Shown piece after piece: positions 27,873 to 37,427 of a stretch of 64,000 bases of DNA. Source of the stretch: Vibrio metoecus (lineage in GTDB: Bacteria; Pseudomonadota; Gammaproteobacteria; Enterobacterales; Vibrionaceae); NCBI RefSeq assembly GCF_000696385.1, contig NZ_JJMN01000061.1:28549-92548 (forward strand), given 5' to 3'. The notes under the pieces are model-generated. The model made no database searches. It was not told the DNA's origin and saw nothing but the letters and a program-made list of their open reading frames with translations. The stretch's first letter is position 1, and every line of letters begins with the position of its first letter. Position numbers and translations under genes: made by a program.

Positions 27873-29219
27873 TTGAGCGAATACCAAGACTTATCTCAGC
27901 AAATTGAACAAATTGCCACCGCAGAAGAAGCCGAGCAAACCCATCTGCTCGGTGAAATGGTGGAAAATGGCTTAGATGAAGGCTCTATCGCCTTGATTCT
28001 AGAAGCGTTTCCCGTTGAACAACGGGTACGTTTATGGCGAAGTTTGCCACTGGAGATGCACATTGATGTGCTGACCGAAATGCGCGCCGAAGTACGTATC
28101 TCGGTTATCAAAGCGCTGTCGGAAATTGAACTCAAACTCACACTCGCCAAACTCGACAACTTATCGCTGATCGAGTGGGAAGACTCTCTCCCCGATGAGA
28201 TCATCAGTGAAGCGTTAAGCCTCATCAACCGTGATGAACTGGAGTTGTATGACCAAGCCAACGAGTTTGCCGATGATGAAATCGGCCACTGGGCGGATCG
28301 AAAAGTCTATACCTTACCTTTTAGTATCAGTGTCCGCCGGGCTAAAGTGCTGTTGGATAAATACCACTACGACTCACCTCAGTACATTTATCTGATCAAC
28401 AAAGCCAAAAAATTCCGTGGCTTAGTTAGTTTTAGTGACCTACTCCAAGCAGAAGAGACCACTCAACTCAAAAATCTACATAAAGAAGATGTCGTCACAC
28501 TGAATGCTCAGCAAACCTTGTCTGACGCGGTGGATGCGCTTGAGCACACGACATTGCCGATGGTTCCCGTGCTGAGTGACGATGATACTTTGATCGGCGA
28601 GATCGACTGGCACTTTGCACTTAGCGTGCAACGCGAAATGTACGAAGCACGTTTGATGGCGGGTACGGGTATGGATGAAGGCGATGACTTGTTTGCTCCC
28701 GTGCTCAAAAGCTCGAAGAAACGTGGGTTGTGGCTAGGCATTAATCTGCTCACCGCCATTCTCGCCTCGATAACCATTGGCCTGTTTGAAGATGTCATCT
28801 CGCAAGTTGTAGCCTTAGCGGTACTCATGCCAATTGTCGCTTCCATGGGCGGCATCGCGGGTAGCCAAACCTTAACTTTGATGGTGCGTGCGATGGCGCT
28901 TAATCAGATCACCGTGGGTAACCGTTTTGCTTTGCTGAAAAATGAGCTGGGAATTGGTTCAATCAATGGGCTCGTCTGGGCGCTGATTATCGGTGGTATG
29001 GCGGCACTTTGGTTCCAACAACCCCTTATCGGAGCCACCATTGCACTGGCGATCGTCGTCAACATTATTACCGCAGCGTTATTTGGTGTGCTCATCCCCA
29101 TCATTTTAGATAAGTTCAAGCTCGACCCCGCCCTAGCCGGTTCAGTGATCCTGACGACCGTAACTGATGTGGTAGGCTTTTTTGCCTTCCTCGGTACCGC
29201 CAGTTTGGTGATGTTGTAG
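27873..29219 (+). CDS. mgtE: Magnesium transporter
   Basis: MgtE channel for Mg2+ (and Co2+). Order of domains: N-terminal MgtE_N superhelix (about 1-125), two CBS domains (about 130-250), and five membrane helices from 280 to 448. The selectivity and metal region is represented by VLMPIVASMGGIAGSQTLTLMVRAMAL. The 448-residue length is normal. It begins with TTG two bases after the MscS-like gene, with AAGGGA upstream. Mg2+ sensing is expected through the N and CBS domains. Confidence 0.93.
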   Translation: MSEYQDLSQQIEQIATAEEAEQTHLLGEMVENGLDEGSIALILEAFPVEQRVRLWRSLPLEMHIDVLTEMRAEVRISVIKALSEIELKLTLAKLDNLSLIEWEDSLPDEIISEALSLINRDELELYDQANEFADDEIGHWADRKVYTLPFSISVRRAKVLLDKYHYDSPQYIYLINKAKKFRGLVSFSDLLQAEETTQLKNLHKEDVVTLNAQQTLSDAVDALEHTTLPMVPVLSDDDTLIGEIDWHFALSVQREMYEARLMAGTGMDEGDDLFAPVLKSSKKRGLWLGINLLTAILASITIGLFEDVISQVVALAVLMPIVASMGGIAGSQTLTLMVRAMALNQITVGNRFALLKNELGIGSINGLVWALIIGGMAALWFQQPLIGATIALAIVVNIITAALFGVLIPIILDKFKLDPALAGSVILTTVTDVVGFFAFLGTASLVML

Positions 29220-29234
29220 CTTCTTGATTGCCCA

Positions 29235-29266
29235 TAGCGAAGGCAGAAAACATTCTACCTTCGCTA
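29235..29266. terminator. Inverted repeat between convergent mgtE and ask
   Basis: TAGCGAAGG and CCTTCGCTA (9-bp arms, 14-nt loop) lie between two convergent genes. Weak T tracts, so a modest terminator candidate. Confidence 0.45.
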
Positions 29267-29282
29267 CCCTTAATTCATTTCA

Positions 29283-30708
29283 CTAAGCCACTTTTCTCGT
29301 TTTTGATGGTTGAGTAAAGGGCATTAATGCGTGATGGAGCACACACACGCCGTTTGCATAATCCGCATCATCCACCACAAACTGCACATTCACATTGCGC
29401 ATCGAAGAGTGTGCCGCCATCGGTTGCAACTGATGTTCCAGTAATGCTTGTAGCCCTTGAGCCAGCACTTTATTGGTCTCCATATGCGCGCCAATCGCTG
29501 AAATCAGTGCCACCATGCGGCCAGAGACTTTCGCTTGCGGATAACGCTTCTCCGCTTGGTAGCGAATGTGATTGAGCGGTTCACTACTGCCGCTCAAATA
29601 ATAGGTTACCGAGTTGGCATTCATCTCTTTACCAATCAACTGCACTTTCGCATCGCGTATCCACTCAATCAGCTCATGACTCACTTTATCCATCATCCCA
29701 ACCATGCTTTGGTCAAACAAGTGCAGCGCAAATACTTTATCTCGCCCAGCAATGATCTCAACTCGGTCTTGTTGTGGATTATGTGACACTGTAATTAATG
29801 TTCCAGAATGCTCTGGCTCAAAAGTATTCTTGATCCGCAAATCAATATTGCTTTGTCTTAACCCTGCCGCCGCATTGGGATGGATCGCTTCCATCCCCAA
29901 ATTCGCCAACTGATCCGCTACATCGAAATTGGTTAATCCGATGGGGCACACTTTTTCAGCCCCCGACCAACCGCGGATCGGCCGAGCTCAAGTGATATTC
30001 TTTGTGAATGATCGCTTGTTCTGCTCCCGTCACCACGGCAATCCGGCTGAACGTCATCTCGCTGTAACCGCGATCATAGGTGCGCATCAATCCTTCTTGG
30101 CAAGAGGCATAGCCCGTCACAATCGGCAGTTCACTCTTCACATCAATCTCGTGAAATGCCTCCTCAATCACCTGATCAAGATTGCCTTGCGTCGCTTCAT
30201 TCCAACCAGATAAATCCACAAATCGAGCGTTAACACCTAGTGTGTTGAGCTTGAGTGCTGTGTTATAAGCACTGTGCGATTCACCGAGCGAGGCGAGAAA
30301 CTCTCGGATTTGCGGTAAGTAATGGCGCAGCGAAAACTGCCCATATTGGCAGGTTTGCAAAATATTCTGAATACACGCGATGGCTTCCGCTAAACGGGCG
30401 CGGATAAATTTATCGGCACGCAAACGTGTCATCGCATCGGCAAACAAGTTTTCGTTGATCAATAACATCCGCTGCTCAAGTGCATAAACGGCGTCACGCC
30501 AACTCTCATCATGCTTGGCAATTTTTTGGTAAATCCCCGGTGCGCCTGTGCGTTTGCATTCCAATAAAGCATCGGTAATCCCCGAGTAGGCGGAAACTAC
30601 AAACACACGCCCATAAGGCTGTTCAGGCCTGAGAAAAATATTCTCCAATACCGCATCAAAGGCACTCATTGACGTACCACCGATTTTCTCTACCGTGTAT
30701 GGCATCAT
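29283..30708 (-). pseudogene. ask: Ectoine-operon aspartate kinase, one-base frameshift
   Basis: Phosphorylates aspartate to feed aspartate-semialdehyde to ectoine synthesis. The N-terminal kinase part has KIGGTSMSAFDAVLENI and VSAYSGITDALLE; the C-terminal part has the ACT region. The frame breaks at a run of five C at 29960-29964 (plus strand). Removing one C gives PRLVGAEKVCPIGLTNFDVADQL without a gap, and a full length of about 475 residues. Its ATG overlaps the ectC stop codon by four bases and AAGGAG precedes it. A homopolymer error in the sequence is the simplest explanation, because the rest of the operon is intact. Confidence 0.9.
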
Positions 30709-31121
30709 TTCTCCTTATGGTGCTGTGACATCATTTCACTCTCATCCAGCGGATAGACACCTTGCGCATCATGAATTTCGAGTCCCGTCAGTGGCGGGTT
30801 AAATACACAAGCCATCACCATATCGGTTGAGAAAGCCCGAAGGTAATGTTCATCATGCTGATCGAGGATGTACAGCGTCCCCGGCTGGATCGGGTAGGTT
30901 TTGCCCCCCACGAGCTCAATTTCACCTTCGCCCGACATGCAGTACACCGATTCGAGGTGGTTACGGTAATGAATATGCGTTTGGGTGTTGGCGTAAATGG
31001 TCGTGATATGAAAAGAGAAACCCATTTGGTCATCTTTCAATAACATGCGCACACTTTCCCAATTTTCTGCTACCACTCGACGCTCACTTTGGCGGCACTT
31101 TTCTAGCCTTCTCACAATCAT
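30705..31121 (-). CDS. ectC: L-ectoine synthase
   Basis: Cyclises N-gamma-acetyldiaminobutyrate to ectoine, a compatible solute. Cupin fold with [30 protein letters not shown] and [12 protein letters not shown], the metal and substrate residues. The length of 138 residues is slightly long for the family (about 130). AAGGAG lies before the ATG. Third gene of ectABC-ask, 24 bp after ectB and overlapping ask. Confidence 0.95.
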   Translation of the reverse strand: MIVRRLEKCRQSERRVVAENWESVRMLLKDDQMGFSFHITTIYANTQTHIHYRNHLESVYCMSGEGEIELVGGKTYPIQPGTLYILDQHDEHYLRAFSTDMVMACVFNPPLTGLEIHDAQGVYPLDESEMMSQHHKEK

Positions 31122-31145
31122 GTTTTCTCCTTGTTTTGCAGTGAG

Positions 31146-32411
31146 TTAGGATGCTTGTTGCAATCCACGTGGTGCGATGCGTGCTGCACTGCGCTCAATA
31201 ATGGTGAGGCCATGTGCAAGATCCGCCTCGGTAATGGTTAAGGGACAAAACACTTTCAGCACTTCATCTTCTGCGCCTGCCGTTTCGATGATCAGCCCAT
31301 TTTGAAAACAAATCGCTGCAATATCGCGGGCAATCTCCCCATTATGGCAAGCCACCCCTTGCATCAAGCCGCGGCCTTTAACGCATGAAAATAGCGTTGG
31401 ATAAAGGTGCAGGCAGTGTTGTAATGCTTGTGTTACTTGCTCACTGCGCGCGGCGATATGGGTTTGAAAATCCTCATTCGCCCAGTACGCTTCCAACGCG
31501 CGTGTCGCAGTGACAAACGCATGGTTGTTCCCACGAAACGTTCCGTTATGCTCTCCCGGTTTCCATTGATCCCATTCAGGTTTAAGCAGCACTATCGCCA
31601 TTGGTAACCCATAGCCACTGAGTGATTTTGATAAGGTCACCATATCCGGTTCAATCCCGCTTGGCTCGAAACTAAAGAAAGTGCCAGTACGACCACAGCC
31701 CGCCTGAATGTCATCCACAATTAATAAAATTTGCTGAGCGCGGCAGAGCGTTTGCAAACGCTGTAACCAAGCATCAGATGCGACATTTAAACCACCTTCT
31801 CCTTGTACGGTTTCTAGCAATACCGCCGCCGGTTTATCTAAACCGGATGAGTTATCTTGCAACATCGTTTCAAACAGGGTTAACCCATCAATTCCCGCAT
31901 AACCTTCATACGGCAAGCGGCTTACACCAGAAAGTGCTAAACCCGCACCTTGGCGATGATGCTGATTTCCCGTTGCGGCAAGTGCACCTAATGAACAGCC
32001 GTGGAAACCGTTAGTAAAGGTCACGATGTTCTGGCGCCCCGTCACTTTACGTGCCAATTTCAACGCGGCTTCTACTGCGTTGGTTCCTGTTGGGCCAGTA
32101 AACTGCACTTTATAATTCAGACCACGCGGCTCAAGAATGTATGACTGCAATGCTTGAATAAACTGTGCTTTCGCTTGCGAGTGCATATCCAACCCATGAG
32201 TTAAGCCATCGCGTTCAATGTATTCAAGCAATGCTTGTTTCAGCACTGCATTGTTGTGGCCGTAGTTCAGTGAGCCCGCACCAGCCAGAAAATCCAGATA
32301 CGCTTCACCACTTTGGCTATGTAACCAATTACCTTTTGCTATGGTAAACACCACCGGAAAGTGGTTGGCGTAAGACTGCACCTGAGATTCATGGTGTTTG
32401 AAAATATTCAT
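31146..32411 (-). CDS. ectB: Diaminobutyrate-2-oxoglutarate transaminase
   Basis: Class III PLP aminotransferase that makes L-2,4-diaminobutyrate from aspartate-semialdehyde. Signatures: FTGPTGTNAVEAALKLAR (PLP phosphate), VDDIQAGCGRTGTFF (Asp of the ring N), and the Schiff-base Lys in TLSKSLSGYGLP. The 421-residue length is exact for EctB. 11 bp after ectA, so one transcript. Confidence 0.96.
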   Translation of the reverse strand: MNIFKHHESQVQSYANHFPVVFTIAKGNWLHSQSGEAYLDFLAGAGSLNYGHNNAVLKQALLEYIERDGLTHGLDMHSQAKAQFIQALQSYILEPRGLNYKVQFTGPTGTNAVEAALKLARKVTGRQNIVTFTNGFHGCSLGALAATGNQHHRQGAGLALSGVSRLPYEGYAGIDGLTLFETMLQDNSSGLDKPAAVLLETVQGEGGLNVASDAWLQRLQTLCRAQQILLIVDDIQAGCGRTGTFFSFEPSGIEPDMVTLSKSLSGYGLPMAIVLLKPEWDQWKPGEHNGTFRGNNHAFVTATRALEAYWANEDFQTHIAARSEQVTQALQHCLHLYPTLFSCVKGRGLMQGVACHNGEIARDIAAICFQNGLIIETAGAEDEVLKVFCPLTITEADLAHGLTIIERSAARIAPRGLQQAS

Positions 32412-32422
32412 AATCTGATTTG

Positions 32423-32977
32423 TTACCCTTTTTGTAAGTTCGATGAATGAAGAGGAATGTGATAGAGATATTCCGTGTCGTGTTCGCCTTCAAAATGGCA
32501 GGTCTCATCCAAAAAAGTGGACACACTACCTTGCTTTCCTTGCTCTCTATCCAGTTTCTGGAATAACCGCCAAGACGCTTGATTCGACTGCGTAATGGTG
32601 GTTTCAAGAACGCTGATATCGGCGAGATCCTCACGCGCTAACAAATGCGTGAGCATTTGATAGGCTAAGCCTTTCCCACGTACGGATGGATGCACAGCAA
32701 CTTGCCAGATAAACAACTCATTCGGTTTGTCTGGTTTGCGATAAGCAGAAACGAACCCCACCAACAACTCTTGCTGCTCCGCAATCAAACACGTGGTTTG
32801 AAAATGGCTAGACTGCAAAAAATTACAGTACGTTGAGTTTTGGTCGAGCGGTGCACACTGTGCGATCAGCTCATGAATTGATAGACCGTCTTCTTGAGTC
32901 GGCATCCGAAATACCCATGGCGGTGCGGGTTTGTGCATGATTTGCGGATAAATGATCCAAGGCGAAGCAGTAAACAT
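32423..32977 (-). CDS. ectA: L-2,4-diaminobutyrate acetyltransferase
   Basis: GNAT enzyme that acetylates diaminobutyrate. The acetyl-CoA site is seen as WQVAVHPSVRGKGLAYQML, and FRMPTQEDG marks the start of the fold. The frame is open from a TTG at 33001; the ATG at 32977 (MFTASPWIIYPQ) has AAGGA upstream and is preferred, giving 184 residues. First gene of ectABC-ask. In other Vibrio this operon is osmotically induced and repressed by CosR; no such site was identified here. Divergent from the qrr gene. Confidence 0.93.
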   Translation of the reverse strand: MFTASPWIIYPQIMHKPAPPWVFRMPTQEDGLSIHELIAQCAPLDQNSTYCNFLQSSHFQTTCLIAEQQELLVGFVSAYRKPDKPNELFIWQVAVHPSVRGKGLAYQMLTHLLAREDLADISVLETTITQSNQASWRLFQKLDREQGKQGSVSTFLDETCHFEGEHDTEYLYHIPLHSSNLQKG

Positions 32978-33220
32978 CACAACAAAATCCTTTGTGTTCA
33001 AATTAAAATCCCTTTTTACCCTAGCAGGATAAAATCAATTTTCAACAAAACACTCGAAAAAACTGGGATAAAAAGACTGACATAGTGAAAAGTTCATCAA
33101 AAATTAATTTGAACTAGAACAATAATATGAAGATTTTGACCTTTCTGAAATCTCACTCAAGACTGTCACGAGCATAGAGATTAGAAAAAATCATACAGAG
33201 TTAAAGCGGATTGCAAGCTT

Positions 33221-33246
33221 TTGCAATTTGCAATCGCAGAATGCAA
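33221..33246. promoter_or_regulatory. Two adjacent LuxO-type binding sites
   Basis: TTGCAATTTGCAA (33221-33233) matches the LuxO site TTGCA-W3-TGCAA exactly. TCGCAGAATGCAA (33234-33246) follows at once with one mismatch in the arms. They lie 74-99 bp upstream of the sigma-54 promoter of the qrr gene, the normal place for a phospho-LuxO enhancer. A TTGCAA repeat at 33211 adds a further half site. Confidence 0.85.
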
Positions 33247-33319
33247 TTAGATGAGCATGTTATGGACTCATCAGCCATAACATCGGATTAAAACATGGAC
33301 AAATCAGTGCATATAAAGT

Positions 33320-33335
33320 TGGCATGGATAGTGCA
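33320..33335 (+). promoter_or_regulatory. Sigma-54 promoter of the qrr gene
   Basis: TGGCATGGATAGTGCA has GG and GC separated by exactly 10 bases, the -24/-12 form. Counting C33334 as -12 places +1 at T33346, which is the first base of the conserved TGACCC of Qrr RNAs. Confidence 0.88.
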
Positions 33336-33345
33336 TTTATACCTA

Positions 33346-33452
33346 TGACCCTTAATTAAGCCGAGGGTCACCTAGCCAACTGACGTTGTTAGTGAATAAG
33401 ATTGTTCACACTGTTTTATCAGCCAATCACCTTTTTGTGATTGGCTTTTTTC
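33346..33452 (+). ncRNA. qrr: Qrr quorum-regulatory small RNA
   Basis: About 107 nt. Stem-loop 1 is TGACCCT ... AGGGTCA (33346-33370). The invariant pairing core CCTAGCCAACTGACGTTGTT starts at 33371 and continues AGTGAA. A third stem is GTGAA/TTCAC. The terminator is AGCCAATCAC, loop CTTTTT, GTGATTGGCT, then TTTTTT (33421-33452). These match Vibrio Qrr RNAs, Hfq-dependent RNAs made at low cell density that repress hapR/luxR and activate aphA. The sigma-54 promoter and LuxO sites upstream agree. I cannot say which of the Qrr copies it is. Confidence 0.95.
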
Positions 33453-33592
33453 TTTCTTGCGCTAAGCCCCTTGCCCGATTACCCCCCACACGACAAGTTG
33501 AGAAACTGAACACATTTTCCAAGCCTGAACTTTACCTTATGCTCCCGCGCGGTAAAGTATCACTCTCCGCTAGCTTCATTGAGACGAAAGTA

Positions 33593-34495
33593 ATGAGAAC
33601 TGACTACCAGCAACGACTCCGTCCCGTATTGCGTTACCTAGAAGCGAATTTTGATCAGCCTTTCAACCTCGAAGAAGTCGCGCTGCAAGCTCACTTATCG
33701 CCTTATCATTTTCATCGAATTTTCAAAGCGGTTGTTGGCGAGACATTAGCCGACTTTATGCGCCGTCTTAAAATGGAAAAATCCGCCAGCGTACTTTTTT
33801 ATCACAAACGTTCGATTACCGAAGTCGCACTGGATTTTGGTTTTTCTAGTTCACAAGCCTTTGCCAAAGCCTTCAAACAGCACTTTGGGCTTACGGCAAG
33901 CCAAGTTCGCGAATGCCAAGATATTGAAGCGTTCAGTCAGTTGATGAGAAACAGCAAGATTGGACACTCATTGCGCAAGAATGGAAACGAGTTAGACGAT
34001 GCAGCCGCCTATACTGCTGATAGCAATTCAACGCAATGGAGACAAAGCATGACGATCGAATCCTTCACTCCCTGTGGCCTCGCGTATGTACGTGTGACCG
34101 GACCTTATGGACAAAATTACCCACCCGCAGTTGAAAAGCTCTATCAATGGGCGGGTCCTGCTGGCTTTGCCCAGTGTCCTTGTATTTTTATCTATCACGA
34201 TAATCCAGAGCTAACACCCGCGGAAAAATGCCGCACAGATATCGCTCTTTTGGTGCCTGAAGGCATAGATGTCGGCAAATCGATCGAGTACACCCATTTT
34301 GAAGGGGGCAAGTATTTTACGAGTCGACGCAAGGTGACAGACCAAAGCCAATATGGCCATTTTTGGAATGAACACATGGGTCTGGTGGTGGAACAAGGAT
34401 TGGAAACCGACCAGCGCCCCTGCTTTGAGCTTTATCACCATTATGATCCGGTCACCCATCACGCCGATGTGAGTTTTTGCACGGCCGTGAAATAA
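33593..34495 (+). CDS. AraC-family regulator with GyrI-like effector domain (Rob/SoxS-like)
   Basis: 300 residues: N-terminal double HTH (residues 5-105, with FNLEEVALQAHLSPYHFHRIFK and ITEVALDFGFSSSQAFAKAFKQHFG) and a C-terminal GyrI-like/effector-binding domain (from about 145, YVRVTGPYGQNYP, FEGGKYFTSRRKV, FELYHHYDP). The frame is open from 33386, but that part overlaps the qrr gene and its terminator. The ATG at 33593 with GAAAG upstream is the real start. Similar proteins respond to small hydrophobic ligands or drugs; a MATE pump gene 1 kb away is a possible target (inference). Confidence 0.88.
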   Translation: MRTDYQQRLRPVLRYLEANFDQPFNLEEVALQAHLSPYHFHRIFKAVVGETLADFMRRLKMEKSASVLFYHKRSITEVALDFGFSSSQAFAKAFKQHFGLTASQVRECQDIEAFSQLMRNSKIGHSLRKNGNELDDAAAYTADSNSTQWRQSMTIESFTPCGLAYVRVTGPYGQNYPPAVEKLYQWAGPAGFAQCPCIFIYHDNPELTPAEKCRTDIALLVPEGIDVGKSIEYTHFEGGKYFTSRRKVTDQSQYGHFWNEHMGLVVEQGLETDQRPCFELYHHYDPVTHHADVSFCTAVK

Positions 34496-34546
34496 GTGAC
34501 GCCACCCAGCCATTGCAATACCGATTGAAGCCGCCAAAAGACAACA

Positions 34547-35394
34547 TCAATCTTTGTAGTGATGTGAGCGGTACGCTCGTGGAGTCATGTGGCTCCATGC
34601 TTTAAAGCGAGTACTAAAATTGGCGGCATTGGGGTATCCCACCATGTCGCCAATTTGTTGAATAGGCCAATCAGACCGAGCTAACTCACGCGCTGCATAT
34701 TCCATACGTAACCGAGTTAAATGTGCGGTGGGGCTATGCCCAAAATACTGTAAGCAGAGACGATGCAGATGAGCCACCGAGCACGGTATAAGCGCCGCCA
34801 TCGCACTCACAGGCCACTCTTTGTGCAACTGTTTCTGCACGCGCTCAAACATTCGATTGAGGCGAATTTGGGCACGGGGCATCTGCCGTTCACCCGGTGT
34901 CGCCAGTAACAGTTCAATTTGTTCAACTGCCCTTTGTGCAACAGGCTGTCCGATGTCTTCGGGCAAAACCTTGGGGTTCGTAATAAGGTTTGAATGCAGG
35001 TGTACATCACATCGGCGGCAGGCGTGAGCCCATAGTGGATCTGTTCACCAAGATGGTTGGGCCACTCTCGTTGCGCAGAAAGGAACAACCAAGCTAACTG
35101 CCAATTTTCCTCTTCAATGCCAAAACCGTTTTCCACACCCGCCGGAATAATCATCACTGAACCCGGTTCAAGCAGGTAGCGTTGACCTTGGCTGTTTAAC
35201 CAACCTTTGCCACGAATGGTAAACAACAGCATATGTTGCTTGGGTGATTTTCGATAAACATTGAAGGACTCGCGGCAAGTCGCAATCCCACATTGCACAA
35301 CGCCACTTTGCTCTAGCTTAAGCACATGTTCTTGATCAATGACCTCATGCTGGGTTTTCTCTGAGATCAGATAGCTCTCTTGTTTTTCATGCAT
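34547..35394 (-). pseudogene. AraC-family regulator with cupin-type sensor domain, one-base frameshift
   Basis: N-terminal AraC-binding (cupin) domain with MLLFTIRGKGWLNSQGQRYLLEPGSVMIIPAG, and a C-terminal HTH with PCSVAHLHRLCLQYFGHSP and IQQIGDMVGYPNAANFSTRFKAW. The two halves are in different frames. One more base in the G run at 34973-34976 (plus strand) joins LLRTPKVLPEDIGQPVAQRAVEQ. The start is set at 35394 (MHEKQESYL); the frame is open to 35472. Divergent from the MATE gene, whose start lies 96 bp away, so it may control it. Cupin-AraC proteins of this kind usually sense sugars. Confidence 0.82.
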
Positions 35395-35490
35395 GATGAG
35401 ATTTTGGCAATAGTTTTGGAGTTTTAAACACAATACTGCGATGGCGCAGAGATCTACACTATTCACATTCATTCCAAGGAGTCAGATCAC

Positions 35491-36891
35491 ATGATTGCTC
35501 ACTTTCGCCAACTCGACCGACCATTTTGGCAAAAATTACTCCAAATCGGCTTACCCGTCTCAATGCAGTCCATGTTGTTTTCGTTATTAGGCGTGGTCGA
35601 TATTTTTATGGTCAGTCAGTTGGGAGAATCTGCCACTGCCGCGGTAGGGGTTGGCAACCGCATTTTCTTCTTCAATTTGATCGTAATTGTCGGTGCCAGT
35701 GGTGCAGTCAGTGTGTTGGCATCTCAATATTTTGGTGCGGGCAATCTTGATGGGGTTCGCCGCACGCTTGCCCAATCTTGGATAATGGCGGTCGTGCTCA
35801 CGCTACCTTTTGCATTGATGTACAGCTTGATGCCGGAAAGTATCGTAACGCTCGTCGCCGATGATCCACACTATGTTGCGCAAGCAACAGATTATCTGTG
35901 GGTCACCGGGATCAGTTTATTTTGTACCGCGTTAGTGGTGCCATTAGAAGGTGCATTACGCAGTATTGGGGAAGCAAAGCTCCCAACACGCGTAAGTATT
36001 TTTGCCATTATCGTCAACGCTATCCTCAACGCCATACTCATCTTCGGTCTGTTCGGGTTTCCAGAGCTTGGGGTACTCGGTGCTGGCTTAGGTACCACTC
36101 TGTCGCGCTTATTCCAAACCACACTATTGTTCCTCTTGGTCAAACGCCGTTATGCCCACTTACTGCCCAACCAGAATCATTGGCAAGAAAGCTTACAGCG
36201 CCACCATCGTCAACGTTATTTTAAGATTGCTTGGCCCATGCTTATCCACGACAGCGCTTGGGCTGCTGGGCTTTTAGTTTACAACGTGATTGTGGGGCAA
36301 TTAGGGGTTTCAGAGTTGGCGATTATTTCACTGCTTGCTCCTGTCGAGAGTGTGTTGATCTCCGCTTTCCTTGGATTTGCGGTCGCAGCATCGATCATTT
36401 TAGGTAATGAGATTGGCGCACAAAACTATCAGCGTGTAGAAAGCACCGCGTGGTGGTATGTCATCACCAGTTGCAGCTTAGCCTTAGTGCTCGCTTTACT
36501 CTGCATGGCTGCCAAACCACTGCTTGCCTGGGTCATTAGCCACAGTCCGTTAGAAAACCATCAATTGGCACTCAATGTTTGCCTTGTAATGGCCTTTGGC
36601 ATGGTGTTTAAAGTCTTTAACATGGTCGGAATTGGTGGAGTACTCAAAAGTGGTGGTGATATCCGTTACAGCATTTTTATTGATCTGTTTGGTCAATGGG
36701 CGGTGGGTATTCCTCTTGCTTATCTAACAGGCATTGTCTGGGGTTGGCCACTACATTGGGTGTTAATGGTGATTTGGCTTGAAGAGTGGGTGAAAATTGG
36801 ACTCACCACACAGCGAATAAGCTCAAAGCGTTGGATTAACAATCTAGTCAGTGAGCCATCGATGGAGGTTGCAACGACTCTAGGCAAGTAG
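35491..36891 (+). CDS. MATE-family multidrug/cation efflux pump
   Basis: 466 residues with 12 hydrophobic segments and the two-fold MATE layout: ALPVSMQ-like first helix (IGLPVSMQSMLFSLLGVVDIFMVSQLG), FVPLEGALRSIGEAK-type loop (VPLEGALRSIGEAKLPTRVS) and the second half starting at HDSAWAAGLLVYNVIVGQLG. It would exchange Na+ or H+ for cationic drugs. Which of the V. cholerae MATE pumps it corresponds to is not clear. The start at 35491 has AAGGAG upstream. Divergent from the AraC regulator. Confidence 0.9.
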   Translation: MIAHFRQLDRPFWQKLLQIGLPVSMQSMLFSLLGVVDIFMVSQLGESATAAVGVGNRIFFFNLIVIVGASGAVSVLASQYFGAGNLDGVRRTLAQSWIMAVVLTLPFALMYSLMPESIVTLVADDPHYVAQATDYLWVTGISLFCTALVVPLEGALRSIGEAKLPTRVSIFAIIVNAILNAILIFGLFGFPELGVLGAGLGTTLSRLFQTTLLFLLVKRRYAHLLPNQNHWQESLQRHHRQRYFKIAWPMLIHDSAWAAGLLVYNVIVGQLGVSELAIISLLAPVESVLISAFLGFAVAASIILGNEIGAQNYQRVESTAWWYVITSCSLALVLALLCMAAKPLLAWVISHSPLENHQLALNVCLVMAFGMVFKVFNMVGIGGVLKSGGDIRYSIFIDLFGQWAVGIPLAYLTGIVWGWPLHWVLMVIWLEEWVKIGLTTQRISSKRWINNLVSEPSMEVATTLGK

Positions 36892-37088
36892 CCTCATCAT
36901 GTACTGGGCAAAATTACCTCTTTTCTCTTTATGCTTACGAGAACAATTCATGCCCAAATGACTCAGCACTGCACACTGCCGTGGGCGGTTCCACCGCGCA
37001 CAACACGAAATGGAAAGCATGGGATGAGTGACCTTATCCCCTACTCATCCGCCCACAGCAGCGAAAAAAACATGGCGAGCTTAATTTC

Positions 37089-37427
37089 TTACAAGATCAG
37101 CAGACAAGCGTCACTTTTCGCTGCGCAAATAAAATCATTCTTATGCAAACCTTTGATGGAATGACTCCACCATGTCACGGTGACTTTGCCCCACTCTAAT
37201 ACAATTGCCGGATGGTGGAATTCTTGTTCCGCCAGTTCAGCAATCTGATTAGAGAATGCCCACGCTTGTTTAAAGTTTTTAAAGCGATAGACCTTCTCTA
37301 GTTGGGCTACACCATCACGATGAATTAATGACCATCCATCTAATTCACTCAATAACTGTTGTTGCTCTCTTGCCGTAAGCGCAATCGCGTCAGCACTACA
37401 CGCTTCACAACGTAATTCATCCAGCAT
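37089..37427 (-). CDS. phhB: Pterin-4-alpha-carbinolamine dehydratase
   Basis: Regenerates the tetrahydropterin cofactor used by PhhA. Signature [31 protein letters not shown] contains the catalytic His pair. 112 residues, normal. It overlaps the end of phhA by 11 bp on the same strand, so the two are translated from one message. The 197 bp after MATE (36892-37088) hold no convincing gene. Confidence 0.94.
   Translation of the reverse strand: MLDELRCEACSADAIALTAREQQQLLSELDGWSLIHRDGVAQLEKVYRFKNFKQAWAFSNQIAELAEQEFHHPAIVLEWGKVTVTWWSHSIKGLHKNDFICAAKSDACLLIL

Noticed and set aside
33386..33592. Upstream extension of the AraC/GyrI gene
   Set aside because: It would translate the qrr sRNA and its terminator; a family match starts only after the ATG at 33593.
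36931..37164. 77-codon frame on the plus strand after the MATE gene
   Set aside because: Overlaps phhB on the other strand and lacks any motif.
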